This document shows, one piece after another, positions 36,260-45,360 of a stretch of 64,000 bases of DNA. The notes under the pieces are model-generated. The model saw nothing but the letters and a program-made list of their open reading frames with translations. It ran no database searches and was not told the origin of the DNA. This DNA is from Myxococcaceae bacterium (GTDB lineage Bacteria > Myxococcota_A > Polyangia > Polyangiales > Ga0077539), in the NCBI GenBank assembly GCA_004297725.1, contig SCUS01000098.1, positions 1 to 64,000 of the forward strand. The letters are read 5' to 3'. The translations under genes and the position numbers were made by a program. The first letter of the stretch is position 1. Every line of letters starts with the position of its first letter.

Positions 36260-36265
36260 GGGCGC

Positions 36266-36922
36266 GTGCCTCGCCTCTCCCCGATCGCGCTCTCGCTGCT
36301 GCTGCTCCCCGCGCTCTCCGGCGCCCAGGGGACGGTGCAGCTCCGCGACCCGCGACGCCCGCCGCCGCTCGAGCCGCCGCCCGAGTGCGAGCTCTGGCGA
36401 GGGCACATCGCGGGCAACGACCCGTCGGCCGAGGCCACGCTCCAGATCTGCACGAGCGGCGACGCCGTCCACGGGGTCTTCCTGTGGTCGTCGCTGGAGA
36501 GCGGCTGGAACCGTCGGACCTTCGTCGGGCAGTGGCTCGACGCGGGCCAGGGCCTCGAGCTTCGCGACACGGCCATGCTGGAGAACCACCCCGCCCACGG
36601 CTGGCGGCTCTGCCTGGGCGACCGCTACGCCCTGCGCCGGGTGAGCGCCACCGAGCTCACCGGGGAGTTCTGGTCGGCGGCCTGCAATGACCACGGGACC
36701 ATCCGCATCACCCGCCTCTCCGGGGCTCCGGCGCTCGCCGACGCGATGCCCTCGCCGACGCCCGTGACGAGGCGCAGCGGGCCTGCGCCGAGGAGGCGCC
36801 TGCTGAGCTGCGACGCCGCTCCGGCGACCGCGACGGGACCTGGTGTCTGGCTGTGGGGGTGGGCGCTGGCGCTCGCGGCGATCAGCCGGAGCCGAGGCTG
36901 GAGAGGCCGTAGATCACGGTGA
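36266..36922 (+). CDS. Secreted protein with MYXO-CTERM-like tail, unknown function
   Basis: A 218-residue product: signal peptide (LSLLLLPALSGAQG), a beta-rich domain (about 35-160, with ECELWRGHIAGNDPSAEATL and WRLCLGDRYALRRVSATELT), and a C-terminal region with a Cys (LLSCDAA), hydrophobic WLWGWALALAAIS and a basic end (RSRGWRGRRSR), which fits a MYXO-CTERM-type sorting signal. GTG 36266 is the best start. The last 41 bp overlap the convergent small membrane protein gene. Confidence 0.65.
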   Translation: MPRLSPIALSLLLLPALSGAQGTVQLRDPRRPPPLEPPPECELWRGHIAGNDPSAEATLQICTSGDAVHGVFLWSSLESGWNRRTFVGQWLDAGQGLELRDTAMLENHPAHGWRLCLGDRYALRRVSATELTGEFWSAACNDHGTIRITRLSGAPALADAMPSPTPVTRRSGPAPRRRLLSCDAAPATATGPGVWLWGWALALAAISRSRGWRGRRSR

Positions 36923-37043
36923 GCGCGATCGCGAGGGTCACGACGAGCATCCCGACGAACTTCGGCCCGTTCCAGTTCTTGTCGTAGGCGCGCATGCGCT
37001 GGAAGTCTTCGTCTTCGATGGCGGCGTGATGATCTGCTGACAT
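36882..37043 (-). CDS. Small single-pass membrane protein
   Basis: A 53-residue product: an acidic/His-rich N-terminus (MSADHHAAIEDEDFQRMR) and one transmembrane helix (about 30-48, VGMLVVTLAIALTVIYGL). GGAG lies about 20 nt upstream of ATG 37043. It follows the aldehyde dehydrogenase by 49 bp and may be the last gene of that operon. Unknown function. Confidence 0.6.
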   Translation of the reverse strand: MSADHHAAIEDEDFQRMRAYDKNWNGPKFVGMLVVTLAIALTVIYGLSSLGSG

Positions 37044-37092
37044 ATTCGCTCTTCGCTCCGATCGCCCTTCTAGGGCATTCCCCGACCTGGAA

Positions 37093-38664
<1,572 letters not shown>

Positions 38665-38698
38665 GGCGGCGGGACGGTAGTCCGGTCGCCCGGTGGGC

Positions 38699-39856
38699 TC
38701 AAGCCCGGGAGACGCGCTGCTCGGAGAGCGTGAACCCGCGCTTCGACAGCGCCTCGACGAAGCGCTCGGCGTCGACGGCGGACTCCAGCCGGTGCGCCCC
38801 CGGGGAGACCTCGCCCGCGGCCATCATCAGGCAGACGATGGAGGCGGGGAAGGCGGTGGTGCGCTCCATCGCGGTGAAGCCGGTGGCCTCGTCGTGGTCG
38901 TCGCGGAGCGAGAGCGTGAGGGTCTCCTCGGCGCCCTCGCAGGTCACCCGCAGCAGCACCAGGTCGCGGTCGCCCGGGAAGGCCAGCTTCGCGCGCGCCA
39001 GCGAGTGGAACACCTCCCTCGGCACCACCTTCGCGCCGAGCACGTCGATGGGCGCGAGGTCGAGCAGGCCAAGGTCCTTGAGCAGCTTCATCTTCGCGAA
39101 GTGCCCGTCGTAGCGGATGGTCTTGTAGTCGTAGGACTCCAGGCGCCCCTCGAAGGTCCACGGGCAGGTGGAGGTCCCGCCGGAGGTGGTGAAGGCCTCG
39201 AGGGCGGGCATTCCCTCCCACTGCACGGCCTCGAGCTCGTCGAAGGTGTCGACCTCCACGCGCCTTCCATCGCGGAGGAACACCGCCTTGCCGAAGTACT
39301 CGTTGGTCAGCCCCTCGACGGAGAACACCAGCTTGTAATCGAGCGGGGGCCTCGGCACCTGCGGCAGCCCGCCGCAGCGCACGCTCACCTTCCGCGCGCC
39401 GCGCACCCGCCCCATGGCGTAGGCCGCGAGCGTGTTGCCCATCCCCGGCGCGAGCCCGAGGTCGGGGACGATGCTCACCCCCCTCGCCCGCGCCTCGCCG
39501 TCGAGCGAGAGCTCCTCCCACACCACGTCGGTGTTGCCGCCCAGGTCACCGAAGGAACTCCCTGCCTCCATGGCCGCCTTCGCCGCGCCGAGGTTGAGGT
39601 AGTAGGGCAGCCCGGAGAGGGTCACCGCGACGCCCTCCAGCGCCCTCGTCACCGCCTTGCCGTCGCGCGCGTCGAGGGCCGCGCCGGTCGCCGCGGACCT
39701 CCCCAGCAGCGTGTTGATGCGGTGGGCCGCGACCGCCGCGCGGGGGCCGTCGGCGTCGAAGAGCCGCACCTGCGCCGCGCCGAAGCGGGCCATGTCGTAG
39801 GCCGCCGCGGTGCCCTGCATCCCCGCGCCCAGTACTGCCAGAACGTTCGTCGTCAT
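38699..39856 (-). CDS. Saccharopine dehydrogenase family; L-lysine 6-dehydrogenase-like
   Basis: A 385-residue product with an N-terminal Rossmann fold (VLAVLGAGMQGTAAAYDMA), then PDLGLAPGMGNTLAAYAMG, PLDYKLVFSVEGLTNEY and ALEAFTTSGGTSTCPWTF, the pattern of the saccharopine dehydrogenase/lysine 6-dehydrogenase group; the length equals that of known lysine 6-dehydrogenases. That reaction converts lysine to 2-aminoadipate semialdehyde with NAD+. ATG 39856 overlaps the upstream stop (ATGA). The 34-bp gap to the aldehyde dehydrogenase suggests a two-step pathway. Confidence 0.75.
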   Translation of the reverse strand: MTTNVLAVLGAGMQGTAAAYDMARFGAAQVRLFDADGPRAAVAAHRINTLLGRSAATGAALDARDGKAVTRALEGVAVTLSGLPYYLNLGAAKAAMEAGSSFGDLGGNTDVVWEELSLDGEARARGVSIVPDLGLAPGMGNTLAAYAMGRVRGARKVSVRCGGLPQVPRPPLDYKLVFSVEGLTNEYFGKAVFLRDGRRVEVDTFDELEAVQWEGMPALEAFTTSGGTSTCPWTFEGRLESYDYKTIRYDGHFAKMKLLKDLGLLDLAPIDVLGAKVVPREVFHSLARAKLAFPGDRDLVLLRVTCEGAEETLTLSLRDDHDEATGFTAMERTTAFPASIVCLMMAAGEVSPGAHRLESAVDAERFVEALSKRGFTLSEQRVSRA

Positions 39857-41517
39857 CGGGTTCCTCCGTCGGCGCGCAGGGTGTCGGCATCGCTGGCCGT
39901 AGACAAGGGCTCGCGCGCCATCGCCTCCATTCGCTCCATCACCGAGCCGTCGACCCAGCGCGCGTAGCGATCGCGGGGCTGCGGCCCGCAGGTGAGGTAG
40001 GTCTCGTAGTAGCGCCGCGCGCAGGCCCGGTCGCCTCGGCCCCGCGCGAGGTCGCCCAGCACCACCAGCGCCCTGGCGCAGCGCGATCCCTCCGAGTCGA
40101 GGCACTGCCGGGCCGCGGTCATCGCGTCGTCCGTCCTGCCCTCACGCTCGGCCAGCACCGCGCGCCAGAGCAGCACGTCCTCGAGCGCCGCGCCGTCCCT
40201 CGCGGCCCGGTCGAGCTCCACCCTGGGGTCGGCCATTCCCGAGGCCGCGAGCGCCTCGACCAGCCAGATGCGCAGGTCGGGGTCGGGGCCCTCCTCCAGC
40301 GCCGCCAGGAACTCCTCCGCGGCCCCCGCGGCATCGCCCTGCACCAGGCGCGCGACGCCGAAGGACTCCCTCGCCACCGGCGCCCCCTCCGAGGCCACCG
40401 TCGCCCGGAGGAACCACCGCTCGGCCAGCATGTCGTCGCCGCGCTCCAGCGCCAGGTCGCCGTGCGCCAGCGAGACGTAGAGGGGATCGTCCTCCGCGGC
40501 GCGGCGAGCGATGTCCTGCTCCAGCGCCGAGAGGGTCTGCTCGGCCTCCGCCGTCCGGCCCATCCGGCGCAGCACGCCCGCGATGTTCACCCGATAGAAG
40601 GCCGCGCAGGGGTCGAGCGCCGCCGCCGCGCGGTAGTCGTCGAGGGCGCCCGCGAGGTCGAGGTCGCGCTCCCGCTCGACGCCCCGGTTGTTGCGCAGGT
40701 CGGGGTCCGTGGGCGCCCAGGTCATCGCGGCGTCGAGCCACGCGCGGCGGGCGCGCAGCCCGTCGAGGATGCCCACCACGGAGACCACCTGGCCCACCAG
40801 CTCTCGCGCGTCGAGCGGTCGCTCGTAGAGCCCCTCCCTCGGGCGGCAGAGCGGCAATACCGGATCAGGTAAGGGCGGCGCTCCGCCGCGGGTGAGGTCG
40901 ACGTCCCAGCGGGCGCCGTCGCCCATGTAGCGCACGTAGATGTGCTGCCGCCGGAGCACGCCCGCGAGGGGGATGTCCAGGCGCCGACCGAGCGCGAGGA
41001 GCAGCACCGAGAGGCCCTCGCAGTACCCGCGGCGGCGCTCGATGACGGTGTCGAGGAGGTCGTGGTCGGGGTCGTTGTAGAGCCCGTTGGGGTCGCTCAC
41101 CGCCTCGAAGCGCCACACGTGGAAGACGTGGCGGACGAGCACCCGCAGCCGGCAGCGGGCGTCGCACGATCGCGGCAGCGCGGCGCGCACCTCCGCGGCC
41201 ATGGCGTCGAGCCGGCGCAGCAGCCTCGGGACGTCGACGGTGGGGTCGCGGGCGTAGGCCATCCAGGCGCTGACCTCGCCCAGGTCGATCTCCGCGGAGG
41301 GGTGGGCGGCGATCTCCCGGATGCGCTCGTAGGCGCGGTCCCCCGCGAGGCTGACCGGCGTGGAGGCGGAGTCGGGGCAGCGCGGCGCCGGGTCGCAGGT
41401 CTCGCGCGCGGGCTCGACGAGCGCGGCGTCCGGGGCGCGACGGGGCGCGGAGGGGCGGTGGCAGCCGATGGAGGCCGCGACCAGCAGCGACAGCAGCAGC
41501 GAGACCCGAGCGGTCAT
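39853..41517 (-). CDS. Lipoprotein with transglutaminase-like and TPR domains
   Basis: A 554-residue product. The signal ends LLVAASIGCHRP (lipobox). Residues about 60-230 form a transglutaminase-like (SirB1-type) domain with a possible Cys-His-Asp triad: RRGYCEGLSVLLLALGRRL, then QHIYVRYMGD and RWDVDL. From about 255 onward there are several TPR-like units (LAGALDDYRAAAALDPCAAF, LALERGDDMLAERWFLRAT, RACARRYYETYL). ATG 41517 overlaps the upstream SUMF1-like gene (ATGA). Role unknown; it may crosslink or cleave surface proteins. Confidence 0.75.
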   Translation of the reverse strand: MTARVSLLLSLLVAASIGCHRPSAPRRAPDAALVEPARETCDPAPRCPDSASTPVSLAGDRAYERIREIAAHPSAEIDLGEVSAWMAYARDPTVDVPRLLRRLDAMAAEVRAALPRSCDARCRLRVLVRHVFHVWRFEAVSDPNGLYNDPDHDLLDTVIERRRGYCEGLSVLLLALGRRLDIPLAGVLRRQHIYVRYMGDGARWDVDLTRGGAPPLPDPVLPLCRPREGLYERPLDARELVGQVVSVVGILDGLRARRAWLDAAMTWAPTDPDLRNNRGVERERDLDLAGALDDYRAAAALDPCAAFYRVNIAGVLRRMGRTAEAEQTLSALEQDIARRAAEDDPLYVSLAHGDLALERGDDMLAERWFLRATVASEGAPVARESFGVARLVQGDAAGAAEEFLAALEEGPDPDLRIWLVEALAASGMADPRVELDRAARDGAALEDVLLWRAVLAEREGRTDDAMTAARQCLDSEGSRCARALVVLGDLARGRGDRACARRYYETYLTCGPQPRDRYARWVDGSVMERMEAMAREPLSTASDADTLRADGGTR

Positions 41518-42446
41518 CGCGGGTCGGCGCAACAGCGGAACCCGGTGGAGTAGTCGCGGTAGTCGAAGCCGTGCGCGGTGGTCGTGTAGAGGCAGCCGCG
41601 GCCGTTGATCTCCGCGTCGGCGTAGAAGCCGCCCTTGAAGGTCCCGGCGGGGTCATCGATCCACTCGTGGAGGTTGCCGACCATGTCGGCGAGGCCGTCT
41701 GGGGAGACGCAGCCGGTGAAGGCCCCGGCGGGGGCGAGGGAGTCGGGCTGCTGGTTGATGCCGGGGTTGTTCATGCGCTCGAAGGTGAAGACCCCGACGG
41801 AGGTGCCATAGAACTGCACCACCGGGTGGGGCGTGCGGCCCTCGTTGCAGCGACGGCGCACGTAGGTGTTGCCGTAGGGATAGATCTGGCCGGTCGGGCC
41901 GCGGCAGGCGGCGAGCCAGTCGGGGAGCGCGCAGAGGCGCTTGCCGGCGTTGCGGCAGGCGTCGCGCGACTGGGCCCCGGTGATGTACCCCTGGGGGACC
42001 TCCCCCTCGGTGGACACCGCGCGCACCCAGCGCGATCCCGGGTTGGTGTACGGCGACCACGCGGACACGCCGCCGTCCATGTCGCGCGCCTCGAGGTGGG
42101 CCTCCCAGCGGTCGACGCAGACGCGCCCCTGGACCAGCGCCATCTCCGGGGGACAGCCCCCGTCGGAGGGCGCCATGCGATCGGCCGAGGCGTCGGGGCG
42201 GTCGCGGGGGACGTCGGCGAGCGAGGCGTCGGGGCGGTCGCGGGGGACGTCGGCGAGCGAGGCGTCGGGGCGGTCGCGGGGGACATCGACGAGCGCGTCG
42301 GGAGCGTCGTCGGCGTCTGGGGCGTCGTCCTCCGGGGGGCGGTCGTCGATGGAGGCGTCGTCGAGGTCGACGGCGTCGTCGGGGGTGACACCGCAGCCGG
42401 CGACGAATACCAGCAGGAGTATTCCCAGGCCGACGCGGTAGGTCAT
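41514..42446 (-). CDS. Lipoprotein with SUMF1/formylglycine-generating-enzyme-like domain
   Basis: A 310-residue product. The lipoprotein signal ends VFVAGCGVT. An acidic linker with three copies of the 12-residue unit DVPRDRPDASLA (about 54-88) leads to an FGE-sulfatase fold (about 97-310) with CPPEMALVQGRVCVDRWEAH, GKRLCALPDWLAACRG, YPYGN, GLADMVGNLHEWIDD and STGFRCC. FGE proper needs a specific copper-binding Cys pair that cannot be judged here, so this may be a non-enzymatic SUMF1-fold surface protein. First gene of the operon; it begins 5 bp from the half tRNA. Confidence 0.85.
   Translation of the reverse strand: MTYRVGLGILLLVFVAGCGVTPDDAVDLDDASIDDRPPEDDAPDADDAPDALVDVPRDRPDASLADVPRDRPDASLADVPRDRPDASADRMAPSDGGCPPEMALVQGRVCVDRWEAHLEARDMDGGVSAWSPYTNPGSRWVRAVSTEGEVPQGYITGAQSRDACRNAGKRLCALPDWLAACRGPTGQIYPYGNTYVRRRCNEGRTPHPVVQFYGTSVGVFTFERMNNPGINQQPDSLAPAGAFTGCVSPDGLADMVGNLHEWIDDPAGTFKGGFYADAEINGRGCLYTTTAHGFDYRDYSTGFRCCADPR
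42183..42287. repeat. 36-bp tandem repeat (three units)
   Basis: Three nearly identical 36-bp units in the SUMF1-like lipoprotein gene encode DVPRDRPDASLA. Near-identity at DNA level points to recent expansion. Confidence 0.85.
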
Positions 42447-42450
42447 GCGG

Positions 42451-42498
42451 CGTGCCCGGCGCGACTCGAACGCGCAACCGGCGGCTTAGAAGGCCGCT
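42451..42498 (-). other. 3' half of tRNA-Arg(TCT): prophage attachment site
   Basis: On the minus strand a perfect anticodon stem GCGGC/GCCGC holds loop CTTCTAA (anticodon TCT), followed by a 5-nt variable loop, T-stem GCGCG/CGCGC with TTCGAGT, and a 7-nt 3' acceptor strand CGGGCAC. No D-arm or matching 5' acceptor strand (GTGCCCG) exists upstream. A tRNA cut at the anticodon arm beside phage genes is the classic product of tyrosine-integrase insertion: the chromosomal 3' remnant stays on this side and a restored full tRNA is expected at the other prophage end. Confidence 0.8.
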
Positions 42499-42709
42499 GC
42501 TGCGATGCACGAAACGGCTTGCTTTGAAGTGGTTTCACGATGCGCTCTGTACGCTACCCGTACCATAGGCCGTCGCGAGGGCGCGGTCCGTCAGCTCTCT
42601 ACCGCCCCTCGCGGCGCTCGGATAGGTGGGCCTGGGAATGTCCACGGCGCGGACAGGGTACGCCCCCGGGGGTCTACCACCGGACGGGGCTCCCGTGGAC
42701 GCTTCGACC

Positions 42710-42901
42710 ATGCACACCCCCTCCCCCAACGCGCTGCACCCCGTAACCGGCCTCGCCCTCGTCCAGCCCCGCGGGGTGCTGGTGACGGACCACGACCTGG
42801 TGCGCCTCGCTACGGCCGAGCGGATGTTTCACGGGCACGCCGAGCGCGAGCTGCTGGAGCGGGTGGGCATCGAGATGGAGCGCATGGACGCGACGGGCTG
42901 A
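42710..42901 (+). CDS. Small hypothetical protein at the prophage left end
   Basis: A 63-residue product from ATG 42710 (the frame is open to an ATG at 42638, giving 87 residues). The segment VLVTDHDLVRLATAERMFHG followed by ERELLERVGIEMERMD looks like a helical, charged real protein. It ends shortly before a strong hairpin. No family recognised. The 210 bp between the half tRNA and this gene show no other clear feature. Confidence 0.45.
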   Translation: MHTPSPNALHPVTGLALVQPRGVLVTDHDLVRLATAERMFHGHAERELLERVGIEMERMDATG

Positions 42902-42933
42902 CCTCGGCCTCGCCCGAGTCCCCGAAATGAGAA

Positions 42934-42966
42934 CAGCCCCTCCGACCCATGCGGGTGGAGGGGCTG
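42934..42966. terminator. Strong hairpin terminator between convergent phage genes
   Basis: CAGCCCCTCC (42934-42943) pairs perfectly with GGAGGGGCTG (42957-42966). Read on the minus strand it is followed by TTCTCATTTC, so it probably ends the late transcript after the gene at 43025; it may also stop the plus-strand gene. Confidence 0.65.
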
Positions 42967-43024
42967 CGGCCGCGGGTCCGGCAGACGCCGGTGCGGTGGG
43001 GAGGCGGGAGAGGCGGGGGCGAGG

Positions 43025-43276
43025 TCAGCCGGCGGGCTTCGGGTCGACGGCGGGGGCCTCGGTGAAGTCGACGTAGAAGTACTTGCCGAGCGGCAGCTGG
43101 TCGACCGCGGCGGGGTTGGTGATGTGCATCTCGATGCGGCCCTGCGGCGTGTACTGCGACCAGGCCTTGTTGGCCTCGTCGTTGACCACGGTGAGCTTCA
43201 CCACCTCCTGCTTGCCGCCACCGTAGGCGACCATCGACTCGATGCTGGTGACCTGGAACTTCGCGCGAACGCTCAT
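43025..43276 (-). CDS. Small phage protein, unknown function
   Basis: An 83-residue product starting MSVRAKFQVTSIESMVAYGG, with a compact beta-rich look. Short proteins with an MSVRAKF-type start are often seen in tailed phages, function unknown. AGGAG precedes ATG 43276 by 6 nt. It is the last gene of the minus-strand phage block before the terminator. Confidence 0.75.
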   Translation of the reverse strand: MSVRAKFQVTSIESMVAYGGGKQEVVKLTVVNDEANKAWSQYTPQGRIEMHITNPAAVDQLPLGKYFYVDFTEAPAVDPKPAG

Positions 43277-43356
43277 AGGAGACTCCTGCTGTTGAGAGAG
43301 CCCGTCGCACCGTGCGGCGGGTGAGGTTGAAGAGGTTGTCGGGCTTGGTGTCGCGG

Positions 43357-43461
43357 CTACGGCCACCAGTCGCGCAGGAGCCAGCGGCTGAGGGACTGCG
43401 CCGCGAGGGTGGCGGCGACGCCAGCGCCGAAGCCCACGGCGCACCAGGCGAGCGGCGTCAC
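43357..43461 (-). CDS. 34-residue membrane peptide coupled to the endolysin candidate
   Basis: The frame GTG...TAG encodes MTPLAWCAVGFGAGVAATLA and then AQSLSRWLLRDWWP: one hydrophobic helix (about 4-22) and a Trp/Arg-rich end. Its GTG overlaps the TGA of the endolysin-like gene (GTGA). Size, topology and position suggest a pinholin- or spanin-like lysis accessory, but no family is recognised. Confidence 0.5.
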   Translation of the reverse strand: MTPLAWCAVGFGAGVAATLAAQSLSRWLLRDWWP

Positions 43462-44609
43462 GGGCGCACCTGCAACGCCTTCAGCAGCTCAGCGCCGAAG
43501 CGCCCATCGCCGTCGAGCCCGCGCGCCCGCAGCCAGGCCAGCGCCGCCGCCGTCGACTTCGCCCCCCACTGCCCGTCACCCACGGCGCCCACGCGCCCCT
43601 GCGCCCAGGCGGTGATCACCGGCCAGTCGGTCTGCCCGAGGTCCGCGCCGAGCTCCCCGCGCTCGGCCGCGCAGAGCACCCGCAGCGCCCGCCGCCCGTG
43701 GTCGTCGATACGCGTCGGCGCCGCCCAGAGCGCCAGCGGCTGCGAGGCCCCGACCGCGGCGGTGTCCTCGGCTCGCACGTGGTGCGCCTGGACGTAGCTG
43801 AGCACCGGGATGGCCGGGTCGATCCACCCGAGCGCCGAAGCGCGGGCGAAGGAGGCGGCGCTCCCGGCGATGCGTCGCTGCAGCGACCCGACACCTGCCA
43901 TCGGCTGCGGCCGCCCCTCGGGCTTCGCGGGCGCGGCGTACCGCTGCGGCAGCTCGAGGTCGACCGGGCCGCTCTTCGGGAGCTCGACGCCGGCGGCCTT
44001 CGCAGCAGCCCCGCCGAGGTACGCGCTCCAGGGGTAGCCCTCCTCGTCAGCGTCGATCTTGCCGCCGTGGTCGCGCTCCTCGGGGTGGTAGTGCGGGTGG
44101 TCGTAGGCCGTGTGCCCGAGCAGCAGCCCCGGGCACTCGGCGCGGATGATGTCGATGGCCCGGACAGCCAGCAGCCGAGCGGCCGCTGGATGGATCTTCC
44201 CGGCGGCCTCGGAGTTGATCACCAGCAGCTCGGCGCCGACGGCAGCCGCCGCCCGCGCCGCCGGGAGGTACACGCGCTCGAGCACGCGCTCGACGGTGGC
44301 CGCGGTGACCTCGTCGACCCAGCCGTCCCATGCGACGCCGACCCAGAGCGCGACGCCCGGGACGGTCGCCCGCACGCGCAGCGCGGCCGCGCGCAGGTGG
44401 TCGCGCAGGCCCTGGGGCCCGGCGTGGAGCTGCACCACCGCGGGGCGCGCTTCGAGGAGCAGTGGCGTGGCGCTGACCACGGCCGAGGGCAGGCCGTCGC
44501 CCGCCCAGAGGGTGAGCGCGTGGCGGCGGGTGATGGACAGCCGGGGCGGTGCGCTCTTGCGGAGCTCGTGCTGCACGCGCCCCTCGGCGGCATCGAGGGC
44601 GCCGGTCAC
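43458..44609 (-). CDS. Candidate endolysin: barrel-like domain plus peptidoglycan-binding domain
   Basis: A 383-residue product. The first about 310 residues look like a TIM-barrel hydrolase: alternating strands and helices with PAVVQLHAGPQGLRDHLRAA, VALWVGVAWDGWVDEVTAAT, ELLVINSEAAGKIH, LLLGHTAYDHPHYHPEE and PVLSYVQAHH. The C-terminus (about 325-383, WPVITAWAQGRVGAVGDGQW and LRARGLDGDGRFGAELLKAL) matches the PG_binding_1 helical repeat. GTG 44609 overlaps the upstream stop. Position among late genes supports a cell-wall hydrolase, but the catalytic class is not certain. Confidence 0.65.
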   Translation of the reverse strand: MTGALDAAEGRVQHELRKSAPPRLSITRRHALTLWAGDGLPSAVVSATPLLLEARPAVVQLHAGPQGLRDHLRAAALRVRATVPGVALWVGVAWDGWVDEVTAATVERVLERVYLPAARAAAAVGAELLVINSEAAGKIHPAAARLLAVRAIDIIRAECPGLLLGHTAYDHPHYHPEERDHGGKIDADEEGYPWSAYLGGAAAKAAGVELPKSGPVDLELPQRYAAPAKPEGRPQPMAGVGSLQRRIAGSAASFARASALGWIDPAIPVLSYVQAHHVRAEDTAAVGASQPLALWAAPTRIDDHGRRALRVLCAAERGELGADLGQTDWPVITAWAQGRVGAVGDGQWGAKSTAAALAWLRARGLDGDGRFGAELLKALQVRP

Positions 44610-45316
44610 GAGAGCACCGCGCCCTTGAGGTCGGCCGCGTTCGCCTCGAGCCAGTCGAGGGTGAAGCGCGCCGAGCGGACGTTGGGCATCCCGCCGTCCT
44701 CCATCGTCGCGTAGTGGCTCTTGAGCGTGGACTCGGCGACGACCGCCCCGGCGGGCCGGAGGGCGTAGTGCCGCCGCAGCTCGTCGACGGTCTCGGCGAG
44801 CGGTCGGGGCGCACCGCCGAGCCAGCGGGAGACGGCCTCGCTCGTCGCGTACTGGTCCGCCTCGACGTGGCCGAGGTACTCCGCCGCGTCGTCCGTCGCG
44901 ACCGAGCAGAGGTAGAGCGCCGAGTGCGAGACCTTCCTGGGCCACCAGCCGGCGTCGACGCCGCGCTTGTGCTGGTCGACGTGCCCGACCTCGTGCGGGA
45001 GCACGACGAGGCGCGTAGGAGCGTGGTCCAGCGAGCGCCACGAGCGCGGCAGAGCGACGGTCTCGCCGATGGTCGTGCCGTAGCGGGAGAGGTACTCCGC
45101 GCCCGTGGGCAGGCCGAGCGCGGGGACGTCGAAGCTGATGAACGATGCGAGCTCGGCTGCCTTGTCGCGCGCGCCCTGAGCCGCATCGAAGGCCTCCGCG
45201 ATGGTGAGGTGGAGGGCCGAGTCCTCCTTGGTGATGACCTCGGCGTCGAAGTGCTGGCAGAGCGCCGCCTCGAGGGCGGTGGCGACGTCGTTGAGGCGCT
45301 GGACGGTGGGCGGCAT
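44606..45316 (-). CDS. HExxH-containing phage protein (putative zinc peptidase)
   Basis: A 236-residue product from ATG 45316, chosen because AGGAG lies 5 nt upstream; an ATG at 45364 overlaps the metzincin gene stop and would add 16 residues. The central LVVLPHEVGHVDQHKRG contains HExxH with nearby histidines, and RVEADQYAT-like acidic residues (HVEADQYATSE) follow, as in gluzincin-type sites. It could process phage proteins or attack the envelope; it could also be a structural protein with a chance motif. Confidence 0.55.
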   Translation of the reverse strand: MPPTVQRLNDVATALEAALCQHFDAEVITKEDSALHLTIAEAFDAAQGARDKAAELASFISFDVPALGLPTGAEYLSRYGTTIGETVALPRSWRSLDHAPTRLVVLPHEVGHVDQHKRGVDAGWWPRKVSHSALYLCSVATDDAAEYLGHVEADQYATSEAVSRWLGGAPRPLAETVDELRRHYALRPAGAVVAESTLKSHYATMEDGGMPNVRSARFTLDWLEANAADLKGAVLS

Positions 45317-45360
45317 GGGGACTCCTGCGAAGGGGCTGGCGGGCGTGTTGAAGAAGAAGT

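Noticed and set aside
42451..42530. Complete or permuted tRNA-Arg gene
   Set aside because: No D-arm or 5' acceptor strand could be found upstream or nearby; only the 3' half folds.
42505..42930. Integrase or excisionase gene beside the half tRNA
   Set aside because: The frames here are short and show no tyrosine recombinase motifs; an integrase is expected at the far end instead.
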